Part shown: one piece after another, positions 1-10,389 of the stretch
Layout: each line of letters begins with the position of its first letter
Position numbering within the stretch: the first letter of the stretch is position 1
NCBI GenBank assembly: GCA_947034895.1
Contig: OX344763.1
Span: 79,007,093-79,071,092 of the forward strand
Source of the DNA: Rhytidiadelphus loreus
Taxonomy: Eukaryota; Streptophyta; Bryopsida; Hypnales; Hylocomiaceae
Reading direction: 5' to 3'
Length of the DNA stretch: 64,000 bases
The notes under the pieces: generated by a model
Seen by the model: the letters and a program-made list of their open reading frames with translations, nothing else
Told to the model about the DNA's origin: nothing
The model's database searches: none
Position numbers and translations under genes: made by a program

Positions 1-72
1 TACTTTTCTGGACACTAAAGTACAGGGCACAGTCCTTGCCCCCACTAATATTTTCTTTTATAAACAAGGCCC
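1..72. repeat. Partial satellite unit at left window edge
   Basis: The window opens inside a unit, at unit position 110 (TACTTTTCTGGACAC), and runs to position 181. It carries the GGGCACAG variant at 134-141 and the TTTTCTTTTATAAAC tail. The array therefore extends to the left of this window. Confidence 0.97.
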
Positions 73-317
73 TTGAAAGTGGCCACCAATAGCATATTAT
101 TTTGGATTCGAAAGTTTGGGAATAATTGCAACTTGTTCCACGTGTTTTCCAATTTTAAGGAACGTGGATTTCATGACTTTCTACGTTTCTGGACACTAAA
201 GTACAACGCACGGTCCTTGCCCCCACTAATATTTTCTTTTATAAACAAGGCCCTTGAAAGTGGCCACCAATAGCATATTATTTTGGATTCGAAAGTTTGG
301 GAATAATTGCAACTTGT

Positions 318-349
318 TCCACGTGTTTTCCAATTTTAAGGAACGTGGA
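318..349. other. Hairpin-capable inverted repeat within the unit
   Basis: Unit positions 65-96 contain TCCACG then CGTGGA (6-bp arms), enclosing TTCC and GGAA (4-bp arms) around an 8-base A/T loop, with a 4-base bulge on the left side. B-type units (TCCACG, bulge AGTT, TTCC, loop ATTTTTAA, GGAA, CGTGGA) keep all the pairs even though bulge and loop bases differ. Units with GGACCGTGG lose one inner pair. It may form a small cruciform or RNA hairpin; that is inference. Confidence 0.45.
320..325. other. CACGTG palindrome (E-box/G-box core) of A-type units
   Basis: Unit positions 67-72 read CACGTG in A-type units and CACGAG in B-type units. CACGTG is the core recognised by many bHLH and bZIP factors, but in a satellite this may be incidental. 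It is listed because the A/B haplotype switch makes or removes this perfect palindrome in every unit. Confidence 0.4.
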
Positions 350-644
350 TTTCATGACTTTCTACTTTTCTGGACACTAAAGTACAGGGCACAGTCCTTG
401 CCCCCACTAATATTTTCTTTCATAAACAAGGCCCTTGAAAGTGGCCACCAATAGCATATTATTTTGGATTCGAAAGTTTGGGAATAATTGCAACTTGTTC
501 CACGTGTTTTCCAATTTTAAGGAACGTGGATTTCATGACTTTCTACTTTTCTGGACACTAAAGTACAGCGCACGGTCTTTACCCCCACTAATATTCTGTT
601 TCGCGAGCAAGGTCATTGAAAGTGGCCACCAATAGCATATTTTT

Positions 645-655
645 TTCGATTCGAA
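645..655. other. TTCGATTCGAA interrupted palindrome of C-form units
   Basis: When unit position 32 is C rather than G, TTGGATTCGAA becomes TTCGATTCGAA: two 4-bp arms (TTCG/CGAA) around ATT, adjoining a run of seven T. All B-type and many A-type units after 8 kb have it; the ATTATTTTGG class lacks it. The inner TTCGAA hexamer is present in nearly every unit. Confidence 0.5.
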
Positions 656-1010
656 AGTTTGGGAATAATTGCAATTTGTTCCACGTGTTTTCCAATTTTA
701 AGGAACGTGGATTTCATGAGTTTCTACTTTTCTGGACACTAAAGTACAGCGCACGGTCCTTACCCCCACTAATATTCTGTTTCGCGAGCAAGGTCATTGA
801 AAGTGGCCACCAATAGCATATTTTTTTCGATTCGAAAGTTTGGGAATAATTGCAACTTTCTCCACGAGTTTTCCATTTTTAAGGAACGTGGATTTCATGA
901 GTTTCTACTTTTTTGGACACTAAAGTACATTGCACGGTCCTTACCCCCACTAATATTCTGTTTCGCGAACAAGGTCATTGAAAGTGGCCACCAATAGCAT
1001 AGTTTTTTCG

Positions 1011-1027
1011 ATTCGAAAGTTTCGGAA
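1011..1027 (+). other. Partial CENP-B-box-like motif in a conserved box
   Basis: ATTCGAAAGTTTCGGAA aligns without gaps to the 17-bp CENP-B box core pattern nTTCGnnnnAnnCGGGn. It keeps TTCG and CGG but has T for the central A and A for the last G, so 7 of 9 defined bases match. Most units have TTTGGG instead of TTTCGG, lowering the match to 6 of 9. The surrounding unit segment 33-59 is among the least variable parts of the array. The consensus is established knowledge; binding by any protein here is not shown and the match may be chance. Confidence 0.3.
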
Positions 1028-4000
1028 TAATTGCAACTTTCTCCACGAGTTTTCCATTTTTAAGGAACGTGGATTTCATGAGTTTCTACTTTTCTGGACA
1101 CTAAAGTACATTGCACGGTCCTTACCCCCACTAATATTCTGTTTCGCGAACAAGGTCATTGAAAGTGGCCACCAATAGCATAGTTTTTTCGATTCGAAAG
1201 TTTCGGAATAATTGCAACTTTCTCCACGAGTTTTCCATTTTTAAGGAACGTGGATTTCATGAGTTTCTACTTTTCTGGACACTAAAGTACAACGCACGGT
1301 CCTTGCCCCCACTAATATTTTGTTTCACGAACAAGGTCATTGAAAGTAGCCACCAATAGCATATTATTTTGGATTCGAAAGTTTGGGAATAATTGCAATT
1401 TGTTCCACGTGTTTTCCAATTTTAAGGAACGTGGATTTCATGACTTTCTACTTTTCTGGACACTAAAGTACAACGCACGGTCCTTGCCCCCACTAATATT
1501 TTCTTTTATAAACAAGGCCCTTGAAAGTGGCCACCAATAGCATATTATTTTGGATTCGAAAGTTTGGGAATAATTGCAACTTGTTCCACGTGTTTTCCAA
1601 TTTTAAGGAACGTGGATTTCATGACTTTCTACTTTTCTGGACACTAAAGTACATTGCACGGTCCTTACCCCCACTAATATTCTGTTTCGCGAACAAGGTC
1701 ATTGAAAGTGGCCACCAATAGCATAGTTTTTTCGATTCGAAAGTTTCGGAATAATTGCAACTTTCTCCACGAGTTTTCCATTTTTAAGGAACGTGGATTT
1801 CATGAGTTTCTACTTTTCTGGACACTAAAGTACAGCGCACGGTCCTTACCCCCACTAATATTCTGTTTCGCGAGCAAGGTCATTGAAAGTGGCCACCAAT
1901 AGCATATTATTTTGGATTCGAAAGTTTGGGAATAATTGCAACTTGTTCCACGTGTTTTCCAATTTTAAGGAACGTGGATTTCATGACTTTCTACTTTTCT
2001 GGACACTAAAGTACAACGCACGGTCCTTGCCCCCACTAATATTTTCTTTTATAAACAAGGCCCTTGAAAGTGGCCACCAATAGCATATTATTTTGGATTC
2101 GAAAGTTTGGGAATAATTGCAACTTGTTCCACGTGTTTTCCAATTTTAAGGACCGTGGATTTCATGACTTTCTACTTTTCTGGACACTAAAGTACAGCGC
2201 ACGGTCCTTACCCCCACTAATATTCTGTTTCGCGAGCAAGGTCATTGAAAGTGGCCACCAATAGCATATTTTTTTCGATTCGAAAGTTTGGGAATAATTG
2301 CAATTTGTTCCACGTGTTTTCCAATTTTAAGGAACGTGGATTTCATGAGTTTCTACTTTTCTGGACACTAAAGTACAGGGCACAGTCCTTGCCCCCACTA
2401 ATATTTTCTTTCATAAACAAGGCCCTTGAAAGTGGCCACCAATAGCATATTATTTTGGATTCGAAAGTTTGGGAATAATTGCAACTTGTTCCACGTGTTT
2501 TCCAATTTTAAGGAACGTGGATTTCATGACTTTCTACTTTTCTGGACACTAAAGTACAGCGCACGGTCCTTACCCCCACTAATATTCTGTTTCGCGAGCA
2601 AGGTCATTGAAAGTGGCCACCAATAGCATATTTTTTTCGATTCGAAAGTTTGGGAATAATTGCAATTTGTTCCACGTGTTTTCCAATTTTAAGGAACGTG
2701 GATTTCATGAGTTTCTACTTTTCTGGACACTAAAGTACAGGGCACAGTCCTTGCCCCCACTAATATTTTCTTTCATAAACAAGGCCCTTGAAAGTGGCCA
2801 CCAATAGCATATTATTTTGGATTCGAAAGTTTGGGAATAATTGCAACTTGTTCCACGTGTTTTCCAATTTTAAGGAACGTGGATTTCATGACTTTCTACT
2901 TTTCTGGACACTAAAGTACAACGCACGGTCCTTGCCCCCACTAATATTTTCTTTTATAAACAAGGCCCTTGAAAGTGGCCACCAATAGCATATTATTTTG
3001 GATTCGAAAGTTTGGGAATAATTGCAACTTGTTCCACGTGTTTTCCAATTTTAAGGAACGTCGATTTCATGACTTTCTACTTTTCTGGACACTAAAGTAC
3101 AGGGCACAGTCCTTGCCCCCACTAATATTTTCTTTTATAAACAAGGCCCTTGAAAGTGGCCACCAATAGCATATTATTTTGGATTCGAAAGTTTGGGAAT
3201 AATTGCAACTTGTTCCACGTGTTTTCCAATTTTAAGGAACGTGGATTTCATGACTTTCTACTTTTCTGGACACTAAAGTACAACGCACGGTCCTTGCCCC
3301 CACTAATATTTTCTTTTATAAACAAGGCCCTTGAAAGTGGCCACCAATAGCATATTATTTTGGATTCGAAAGTTTGGGAATAATTGCAACTTGTTCCACG
3401 TGTTTTCCAATTTTAAGGAACGTGGATTTCATGACTTTCTACTTTTCTGGACACTAAAGTACAGGGCACAGTCCTTGCCCCCACTAATATTTTCTTTCAT
3501 AAACAAGGCCCTTGAAAGTGGCCACCAATAGCATATTATTTTGGATTCGAAAGTTTGGGAATAATTGCAACTTGTTCCACGTGTTTTCCAATTTTAAGGA
3601 ACGTGGATTTCATGACTTTCTACTTTTCTGGACACTAAAGTACAGGGCACAGTCCTTGCCCCCACTAATATTTTCTTTCATAAACAAGGCCCTTGAAAGT
3701 GGCCACCAATAGCATATTATTTTGGATTCGAAAGTTTGGGAATAATTGCAACTTGTTCCACGTGTTTTCCAATTTTAAGGAACGTGGATTTCATGACTTT
3801 CTACTTTTCTGGACACTAAAGTACAGCGCACGGTCTTTACCCCCACTAATATTCTGTTTCGCGAGCAAGGTCATTGAAAGTGGCCACCAATAGCATATTT
3901 TTTTCGATTCGAAAGTTTGGGAATAATTGCAACTTGTTCCACGTGTTTTCCAATTTTAAGGAACGTGGATTTCATGAGTTTCTACTTTTCTGGACACTAA

Positions 4001-4054
4001 AGTACAGCGCACGGTCCTTACCCCCACTAATATTCTGTTTCGCGAGCAAGGTCA

Positions 4055-4235
4055 TTGAAAGTGGCCACCAATAGCATATTTTTTTCGATTCGAAAGTTTG
4101 GGAATAATTGCAACTTTCTCCACGAGTTTTCCATTTTTAAGGAACGTGGATTTCATGAGTTTCTACTTTTTTGGACACTAAAGTACATTGCACGGTCCTT
4201 ACCCCCACTAATATTCTGTTTCGCGAACAAGGTCA
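4055..4235. repeat. Reference unit, B haplotype (CACGAG, TTCG form)
   Basis: This unit shows the B haplotype: ATTTTTTTCG at 24-33, TTTCTCCACGAG at 61-72, CCATTTTTAAGG at 77-88, G at 105 (ATGAGTT), ATTGCAC at 133-139 and a TCTGTTTCGCGAAC tail. Sites 63, 64, 71 and 80 change together relative to the A form, so B is a haplotype rather than scattered noise. B-type units become common after about 26 kb and dominate 45-64 kb. Confidence 0.9.
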
Positions 4236-4959
4236 TTGAAAGTGGCCACCAATAGCATAGTTTTTTCGATTCGAAAGTTTCGGAATAATTGCAACTTTCT
4301 CCACGAGTTTTCCATTTTTAAGGAACGTGGATTTCATGAGTTTCTACTTTTCTGGACACTAAAGTACATTGCACGGTCCTTACCCCCACTAATATTCTGT
4401 TTCGCGAACAAGGTCATTGAAAGTGGCCACCAATAGCATAGTTTTTTCGATTCGAAAGTTTCGGAATAATTGCAACTTTCTCCACGAGTTTTCCATTTTT
4501 AAGGAACGTGGATTTCATGAGTTTCTACTTTTCTGGACACTAAAGTACAGGGCACAGTCCTTGCCCCCACTAATATTTTCTTTCATAAACAAGGCCCTTG
4601 AAAGTGGCCACCAATAGCATATTATTTTGGATTCGAAAGTTTGGGAATAATTGCAACTTGTTCCACGTGATTTCCAATTTTAAGGAACGTGGATTTCATG
4701 ACTTTCTACTTTTCTGGACACTAAAGTACAACGCACGGTCCTTGCCCCCACTAATATTTTCTTTTATAAACAAGGCCCTTGAAAGTGGCCACCAATAGCA
4801 TATTATTTTGGATTCGAAAGTTTGGGAATAATTGCAACTTGTTCCACGTGTTTTCCAATTTTAAGGAACGTGGATTTCATGACTTTCTACTTTTCTGGAC
4901 ACTAAAGTACAGGGCACAGTCCTTGCCCCCACTAATATTTTCTTTTATAAACAAGGCCC

Positions 4960-6950
4960 TTGAAAGTGGCCACCAATAGCATATTATTTTGGATTCGAAA
5001 GTTTGGGAATAATTGCAACTTGTTCCACGTGTTTTCCAATTTTAAGGAACGTGGATTTCATGACTTTCTACTTTTCTGGACACTAAAGTACAACGCACGG
5101 TCCTTGCCCCCACTAATATTTTCTTTTATAAACAAGGCCCTTGAAAGTGGCCACCAATAGCATATTATTTTGGATTCGAAAGTTTGGGAATAATTGCAAC
5201 TTGTTCCACGTGTTTTCCAATTTTAAGGAACGTGGATTTCATGACTTTCTACTTTTCTGGACACTAAAGTACAGGGCACAGTCCTTGCCCCCACTAATAT
5301 TTTCTTTCATAAACAAGGCCCTTGAAAGTGGCCACCAATAGCATATTATTTTGGATTCGAAAGTTTGGGAATAATTGCAACTTGTTCCACGTGTTTTCCA
5401 ATTTTAAGGAACGTGGATTTCATGACTTTCTACTTTTCTGGACACTAAAGTACAGCGCACGGTCTTTACCCCCACTAATATTCTGTTTCGCGAGCAAGGT
5501 CATTGAAAGTGGCCACCAATAGCATATTTTTTTCGATTCGAAAGTTTGGGAATAATTGCAATTTGTTCCACGTGTTTTCCAATTTTAAGGAACGTGGATT
5601 TCATGAGTTTCTACTTTTCTGGACACTAAAGTACAGCGCACGGTCCTTACCCCCACTAATATTCTGTTTCGCGAGCAAGGTCATTGAAAGTGGCCACCAA
5701 TAGCATATTTTTTTCGATTCGAAAGTTTGGGAATAATTGCAACTTTCTCCACGAGTTTTCCATTTTTAAGGAACGTGGATTTCATGAGTTTCTACTTTTT
5801 TGGACACTAAAGTACATTGCACGGTCCTTACCCCCACTAATATTCTGTTTCGCGAACAAGGTCATTGAAAGTGGCCACCAATAGCATATTTTTTTCGATT
5901 CGAAAGTTTCGGAATAATTGCAACTTTCTCCACGAGTTTTCCATTTTTAAGGAACGTGGATTTCATGAGTTTCTACTTTTCTGGACACTAAAGTACATTG
6001 CACGGTCCTTACCCCCACTAATATTCTGTTTCGCGAACAAGGTCATTGAAAGTGGCCACCAATAGCATAGTTTTTTCGATTCGAAAGTTTCGGAATAATT
6101 GCAACTTTCTCCACGAGTTTTCCATTTTTAAGGAACGTGGATTTCATGAGTTTCTACTTTTCTGGACACTAAAGTACAACGCACGGTCCTTGCCCCCACT
6201 AATATTTTGTTTCACGAACAAGGTCATTGAAAGTAGCCACCAATAGCATATTATTTTGGATTCGAAAGTTTGGGAATAATTGCAATTTGTTCCACGTGTT
6301 TTCCAATTTTAAGGAACGTGGATTTCATGACTTTCTACTTTTCTGGACACTAAAGTACAACGCACGGTCCTTGCCCCCACTAATATTTTCTTTTATAAAC
6401 AAGGCCCTTGAAAGTGGCCACCAATAGCATATTATTTTGGATTCGAAAGTTTGGGAATAATTGCAACTTGTTCCACGTGTTTTCCAATTTTAAGGAACGT
6501 GGATTTCATGACTTTCTACTTTTCTGGACACTAAAGTACATTGCACGGTCCTTACCCCCACTAATATTCTGTTTCGCGAACAAGGTCATTGAAAGTGGCC
6601 ACCAATAGCATAGTTTTTTCGATTCGAAAGTTTCGGAATAATTGCAACTTTCTCCACGAGTTTTCCATTTTTAAGGAACGTGGATTTCATGAGTTTCTAC
6701 TTTTCTGGACACTAAAGTACAGCGCACGGTCCTTACCCCCACTAATATTCTGTTTCGCGAGCAAGGTCATTGAAAGTGGCCACCAATAGCATATTATTTT
6801 GGATTCGAAAGTTTGGGAATAATTGCAACTTGTTCCACGTGTTTTCCAATTTTAAGGAACGTGGATTTCATGACTTTCTACTTTTCTGGACACTAAAGTA
6901 CAACGCACGGTCCTTGCCCCCACTAATATTTTCTTTTATAAACAAGGCCC
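4960..6950. repeat. 11-unit block, right copy (offset 4,887 bp)
   Basis: The partner of 73-2063. The sequence of unit classes is the same across eleven consecutive units, including the AGTAGCCACC unit at 6227. The unit at 5865 has T rather than G at position 25, a difference from its partner at 978. Between the two copies lie 16 units that reuse the same variants in other orders. Confidence 0.75.
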
Positions 6951-9122
6951 TTGAAAGTGGCCACCAATAGCATATTATTTTGGATTCGAAAGTTTGGGAA
7001 TAATTGCAACTTGTTCCACGTGTTTTCCAATTTTAAGGAACGTGGATTTCATGACTTTCTACTTTTCTGGACACTAAAGTACAGGGCACAGTCCTTGCCC
7101 CCACTAATATTTTCTTTCATAAACAAGGCCCTTGAAAGTGGCCACCAATAGCATATTATTTTGGATTCGAAAGTTTGGGAATAATTGCAACTTGTTCCAC
7201 GTGTTTTCCAATTTTAAGGAACGTGGATTTCATGACTTTCTACTTTTCTGGACACTAAAGTACAGCGCACGGTCCTTACCCCCACTAATATTCTGTTTCG
7301 CGAGCAAGGTCATTGAAAGTGGCCACCAATAGCATATTTTTTTCGATTCGAAAGTTTGGGAATAATTGCAATTTGTTCCACGTGTTTTCCAATTTTAAGG
7401 AACGTGGATTTCATGAGTTTCTACTTTTCTGGACACTAAAGTACAGCGCACGGTCCTTACCCCCACTAATATTCTGTTTCGCGAACAAGGTCATTGAAAG
7501 TGGCCACCAATAGCATATTTATTTCGATTCGAAAGTTTGGGAATAATTGCAACTTTCTCCACGAGTTTTCCATTTTTAAGGAACGTGGATTTCATGAGTT
7601 TCTACTTTTCTGGACACTAAAGTACAACGCACGGTCCTTGCCCCCACTAATATTTTGTTTCACGAACAAGGTCATTGAAAGTAGCCACCAATAGCATATT
7701 ATTTTGGATTCGAAAGTTTGGGAATAATTGCAATTTGTTCCACGTGTTTTCCAATCTTAAGGAACGTGGATTTCATGACTTTCTACTTTTTTGGACACTA
7801 AAGTACAATGCACGGTCCTCGCCCCAACTAATATTTTGTTTCGCCAACGAGGTCATTGAAAGTGGCCACCAATAGCATATTTTTTTCGATTCGAATGTTT
7901 GGGAATAATTGCAACTTTCTCCACGAGTTTTCCAATTTTAAGGAACGTGGATTTCATGACTTTCTACTTTTTTGGACACTAAAGTACAATGCACGGTCCT
8001 CGCCCCAACTAATATTTTGTTTCGCCAACGAGGCCCTTGAAAGTGGCCACCAATAGCATATTATTTTCGATTCGAAAGTTTGGGAATAATTGCAATTTGT
8101 TCCACGTGTTTTCCAATTTTAAGGACCGTGGATTTCATGACTATCTACTTTTCTGGATACTAAAGTACAACGCACGGTCCTCGCCCCCACTAATATTTTG
8201 TTTCGCCAACAAGGTCATTGAAAGTGGCCACCAATAGCATATTTTTTTCGATTCGAAAGTTTGGGAATAATTGCAACTTTCTCCACGAGTTTTCCATTTT
8301 TAAGGAACGTGGATTTCATGAGTTTCTACTTTACTGGACACTAAAGTACAGGGCACAGTCCTTGCCCCCACTAATATTTTCTTTCATAAACAAGGCCCTT
8401 GAAAGTGGCCACAAATAGCATATTATTTTGGATTCGAAAGTTTGGGAATAATTGCAATTTGTTCCACGTGTTTTCCAATTTTAAGGAACGTGGATTTTAT
8501 GACTTTCTACTTTTCTGGATACTAAAGTACAACGCACGGTCCTCGCCCCCACTAATATTTTGTTTCGCCAACAAGGTCATTGAAAGTGGCCACCAATAGC
8601 ATATTTTTTTCGATTCGAAAGTTTGGGAATAATTGCAACTTGTTCCACGTGTTTTCCAATTTTAAGGAACGTGGATTTCATGACTTTCTACTTTTCTGGA
8701 TACTAAAGTACAACGCACGGTCCTCGCCCCCACTAATATTTTGTTTCACGAACAAGGTCATTGAAAGTAGCCACCAATAGCATATTATTTTGGATTCGAA
8801 AGTTTGGAAATAATTGCAATTTGTTCCACGTGTTTTCCAATTTTAAGGAACGTGGATTTCATGACTTTCTACTTTTTTGGACACTAAAGTACATTGCACG
8901 GTCCTTACCCCCACTAATATTCTGTTTCGCGAACAAGGTCATTGAAAGTGGCCACCAATAGCATATTTTTTTCGATTCGAAAGTTTGGGAATAATTGCAA
9001 CTTGTTCCACGTGTTTTCCAATTTTAAGGAACGTGGATTTCATGACTTTCTACTTTTCTGGACACTAAAGTACAATGCACGGTCCTTACCCCCACTAATA
9101 TTCTGTTTCGCGAACAAGGTCA

Positions 9123-10389
9123 TTGAAAGTGGCCACCAATAGCATATTTATTTCGATTCGAAAGTTTGGGAATAATTGCAACTTTCTCCACGAGTTTTCC
9201 ATTTTTAAGGACCGTGGATTTCATGAGTTTCTACGTTTCTGGACACTAAAGTACAGCGCACGGTCCTTACCCCCACTAATATTCTGTTTCGCGAGCAAGG
9301 TCATTGAAAGTGGCCACCAATAGCATATTTATTTCGATTCGAAAGTTTAGGAATAATTGCAACTTTCTCCACGAGTTTTCCATTTTTAAGGAACGTGGAT
9401 TTCATGAGTTTATACTTTTCTGGACACTAAAGTACAGCGCACGGTCCTTACCCCCACTAATATTCTGTTTCGCGAGCAAGGTCATTGAAAGTGGCCACCA
9501 ATAGCATATTATTTTGGATTCGAAAGTTTGGGAATAATTGCAACTTGTTCCACGTGTTTTCCAATTTTAAGGAACGTGGATTTCATGAGTTTCTACTTTT
9601 CTGGACACTAAAGTACAGCGCACGGTCCTTACCCCCACTAATATTCTGTTTCGCGAGCAAGGTCATTGAAAGTGGCCACCAATAGCATATTTATTTCGAT
9701 TCGAAAGTTTAGGAATAATTGCAACTTTCTCCACGAGTTTTCCATTTTTAAGGACCGTGGATTTCATGAGTTTCTACTTTTCTGGACACTAAAGTACAGC
9801 GCACGGTCCTTACCCCCACTAATATTCTGTTTCGCGAACAAGGTCATTGAAAGTGGCCACCAATAGCATATTTTTTTCGATTCGAAAGTTTGGGAATAAT
9901 TGCAACTTTCTCCACGAGTTTTCCATTTTTAAGGACCGTGGATTTCATGAGTTTCTACTTTTCTGGACACTAAAGTACAGGGCACAGTCCTTGCCCCCAC
10001 TAATATTTTCTTTCATAAACAAGGCCCTTGAAAGTGGCCACCAATAGCATATTATTTTCGATTCGAAAGTTTGGGAATAATTGCAATTTGTTCCACGTGT
10101 TTTCCAATTTTAAGGACCGTGGATTTCATGACTTTCTACTTTTCTGGATACTAAAGTACAACGCACGGTCCTCGCCCCCACTAATATTTTGTTTCGCCAA
10201 CAAGGTCATTGAAAGTGGCCACCAATAGCATATTTTTTTCGATTCGAAAGTTTGGGAATAATTGCAACTTTCTCCACGAGTTTTCCATTTTTAAGGAACG
10301 TGGATTTCATGAGTTTCTACTTTACTGGACACTAAAGTACAGGGCACAGTCCTTGCCCCCACTAATATTTTCTTTCATAAACAAGGCCC
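9123..10389. repeat. 7-unit HOR, copy 1 (1,267 bp)
   Basis: Seven units with the order ATTTATTTCG + GGACCG; ATTTATTTCG + TTTAGGAAT + TTTATACTT; A-type with GAGTT; ATTTATTTCG + TTTAGGAAT + GGACCG; TTTTTTTCG + GGACCG with GGGCACAG; ATTATTTTCG + GGATAC; TTTTTTTCG + TTTACTGGAC. The same seven follow directly in copy 2. By eye I find only ACGTTTCTGG at 9232 (copy 2 has ACTTTTCTGG) and the first-unit GGCCACC against GGCCACA. Confidence 0.88.

Larger units (their letters stand above)
254..434. repeat. Reference unit, A haplotype (CACGTG, TTGG form)
   Basis: This unit shows the A haplotype: ATTATTTTGG at unit 24-33, TTGTTCCACGTG at 61-72, CCAATTTTAAGG at 77-88, and C at 105 (ATGACTT). It has the AGGGCACAG variant and a TTTCTTTCATAAAC tail followed by AAGGCCC. 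Units of this class predominate in 73-7674 and 12562-25400 and are scattered elsewhere. Position n of the unit is base 253+n here, so it can serve as the coordinate key for the variant sites named in other entries. Confidence 0.9.
73..2063. repeat. 11-unit block, left copy (offset 4,887 bp)
   Basis: Eleven units whose variant order recurs at 4960-6950, 27 units away. The order includes the distinctive AGTAGCCACC start (unit 7-8 GT-AG form) at 1340, which follows a TTTTGTTTCACGAAC tail. This copy differs by ACGTTTCTGG at 184 and by G at unit 25 in the unit at 978. The copy relation rests on by-eye comparison of ordered variants. Confidence 0.75.
73..7674. repeat. Domain I: mixed A/B cassettes, 42 units
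   Basis: Forty-two units built mostly from five variants: A units with AACG, GGGCACAG or GCG at 134-141, and B units with ATTG or GCG. The recurring cassette AACG, GGG, GCG (with GTCTTTACC), GCG, ATTG, ATTG appears at 73-1158, 3150-4416 (with one extra GGG unit) and 4960-6045. The rare GTCTTTACC base (unit 144 C to T) marks cassette copies at 575, 3834 and 5463, and later at 14876, 15418 and 21029. The domain shows repeated local copying and no fixed HOR length. Confidence 0.8.

Noticed and set aside
320..325. CACGTG as a functional promoter G-box/E-box
   Set aside because: No gene lies nearby and the hexamer repeats with the unit. A regulatory role cannot be supported, so it is listed only as a sequence motif.
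254..434. Two- or three-fold subrepeat inside the 181-bp unit
   Set aside because: AAAGT recurs at about unit 4, 39 and 126, but flanking bases do not align and spacing is uneven. I see no convincing internal duplication.
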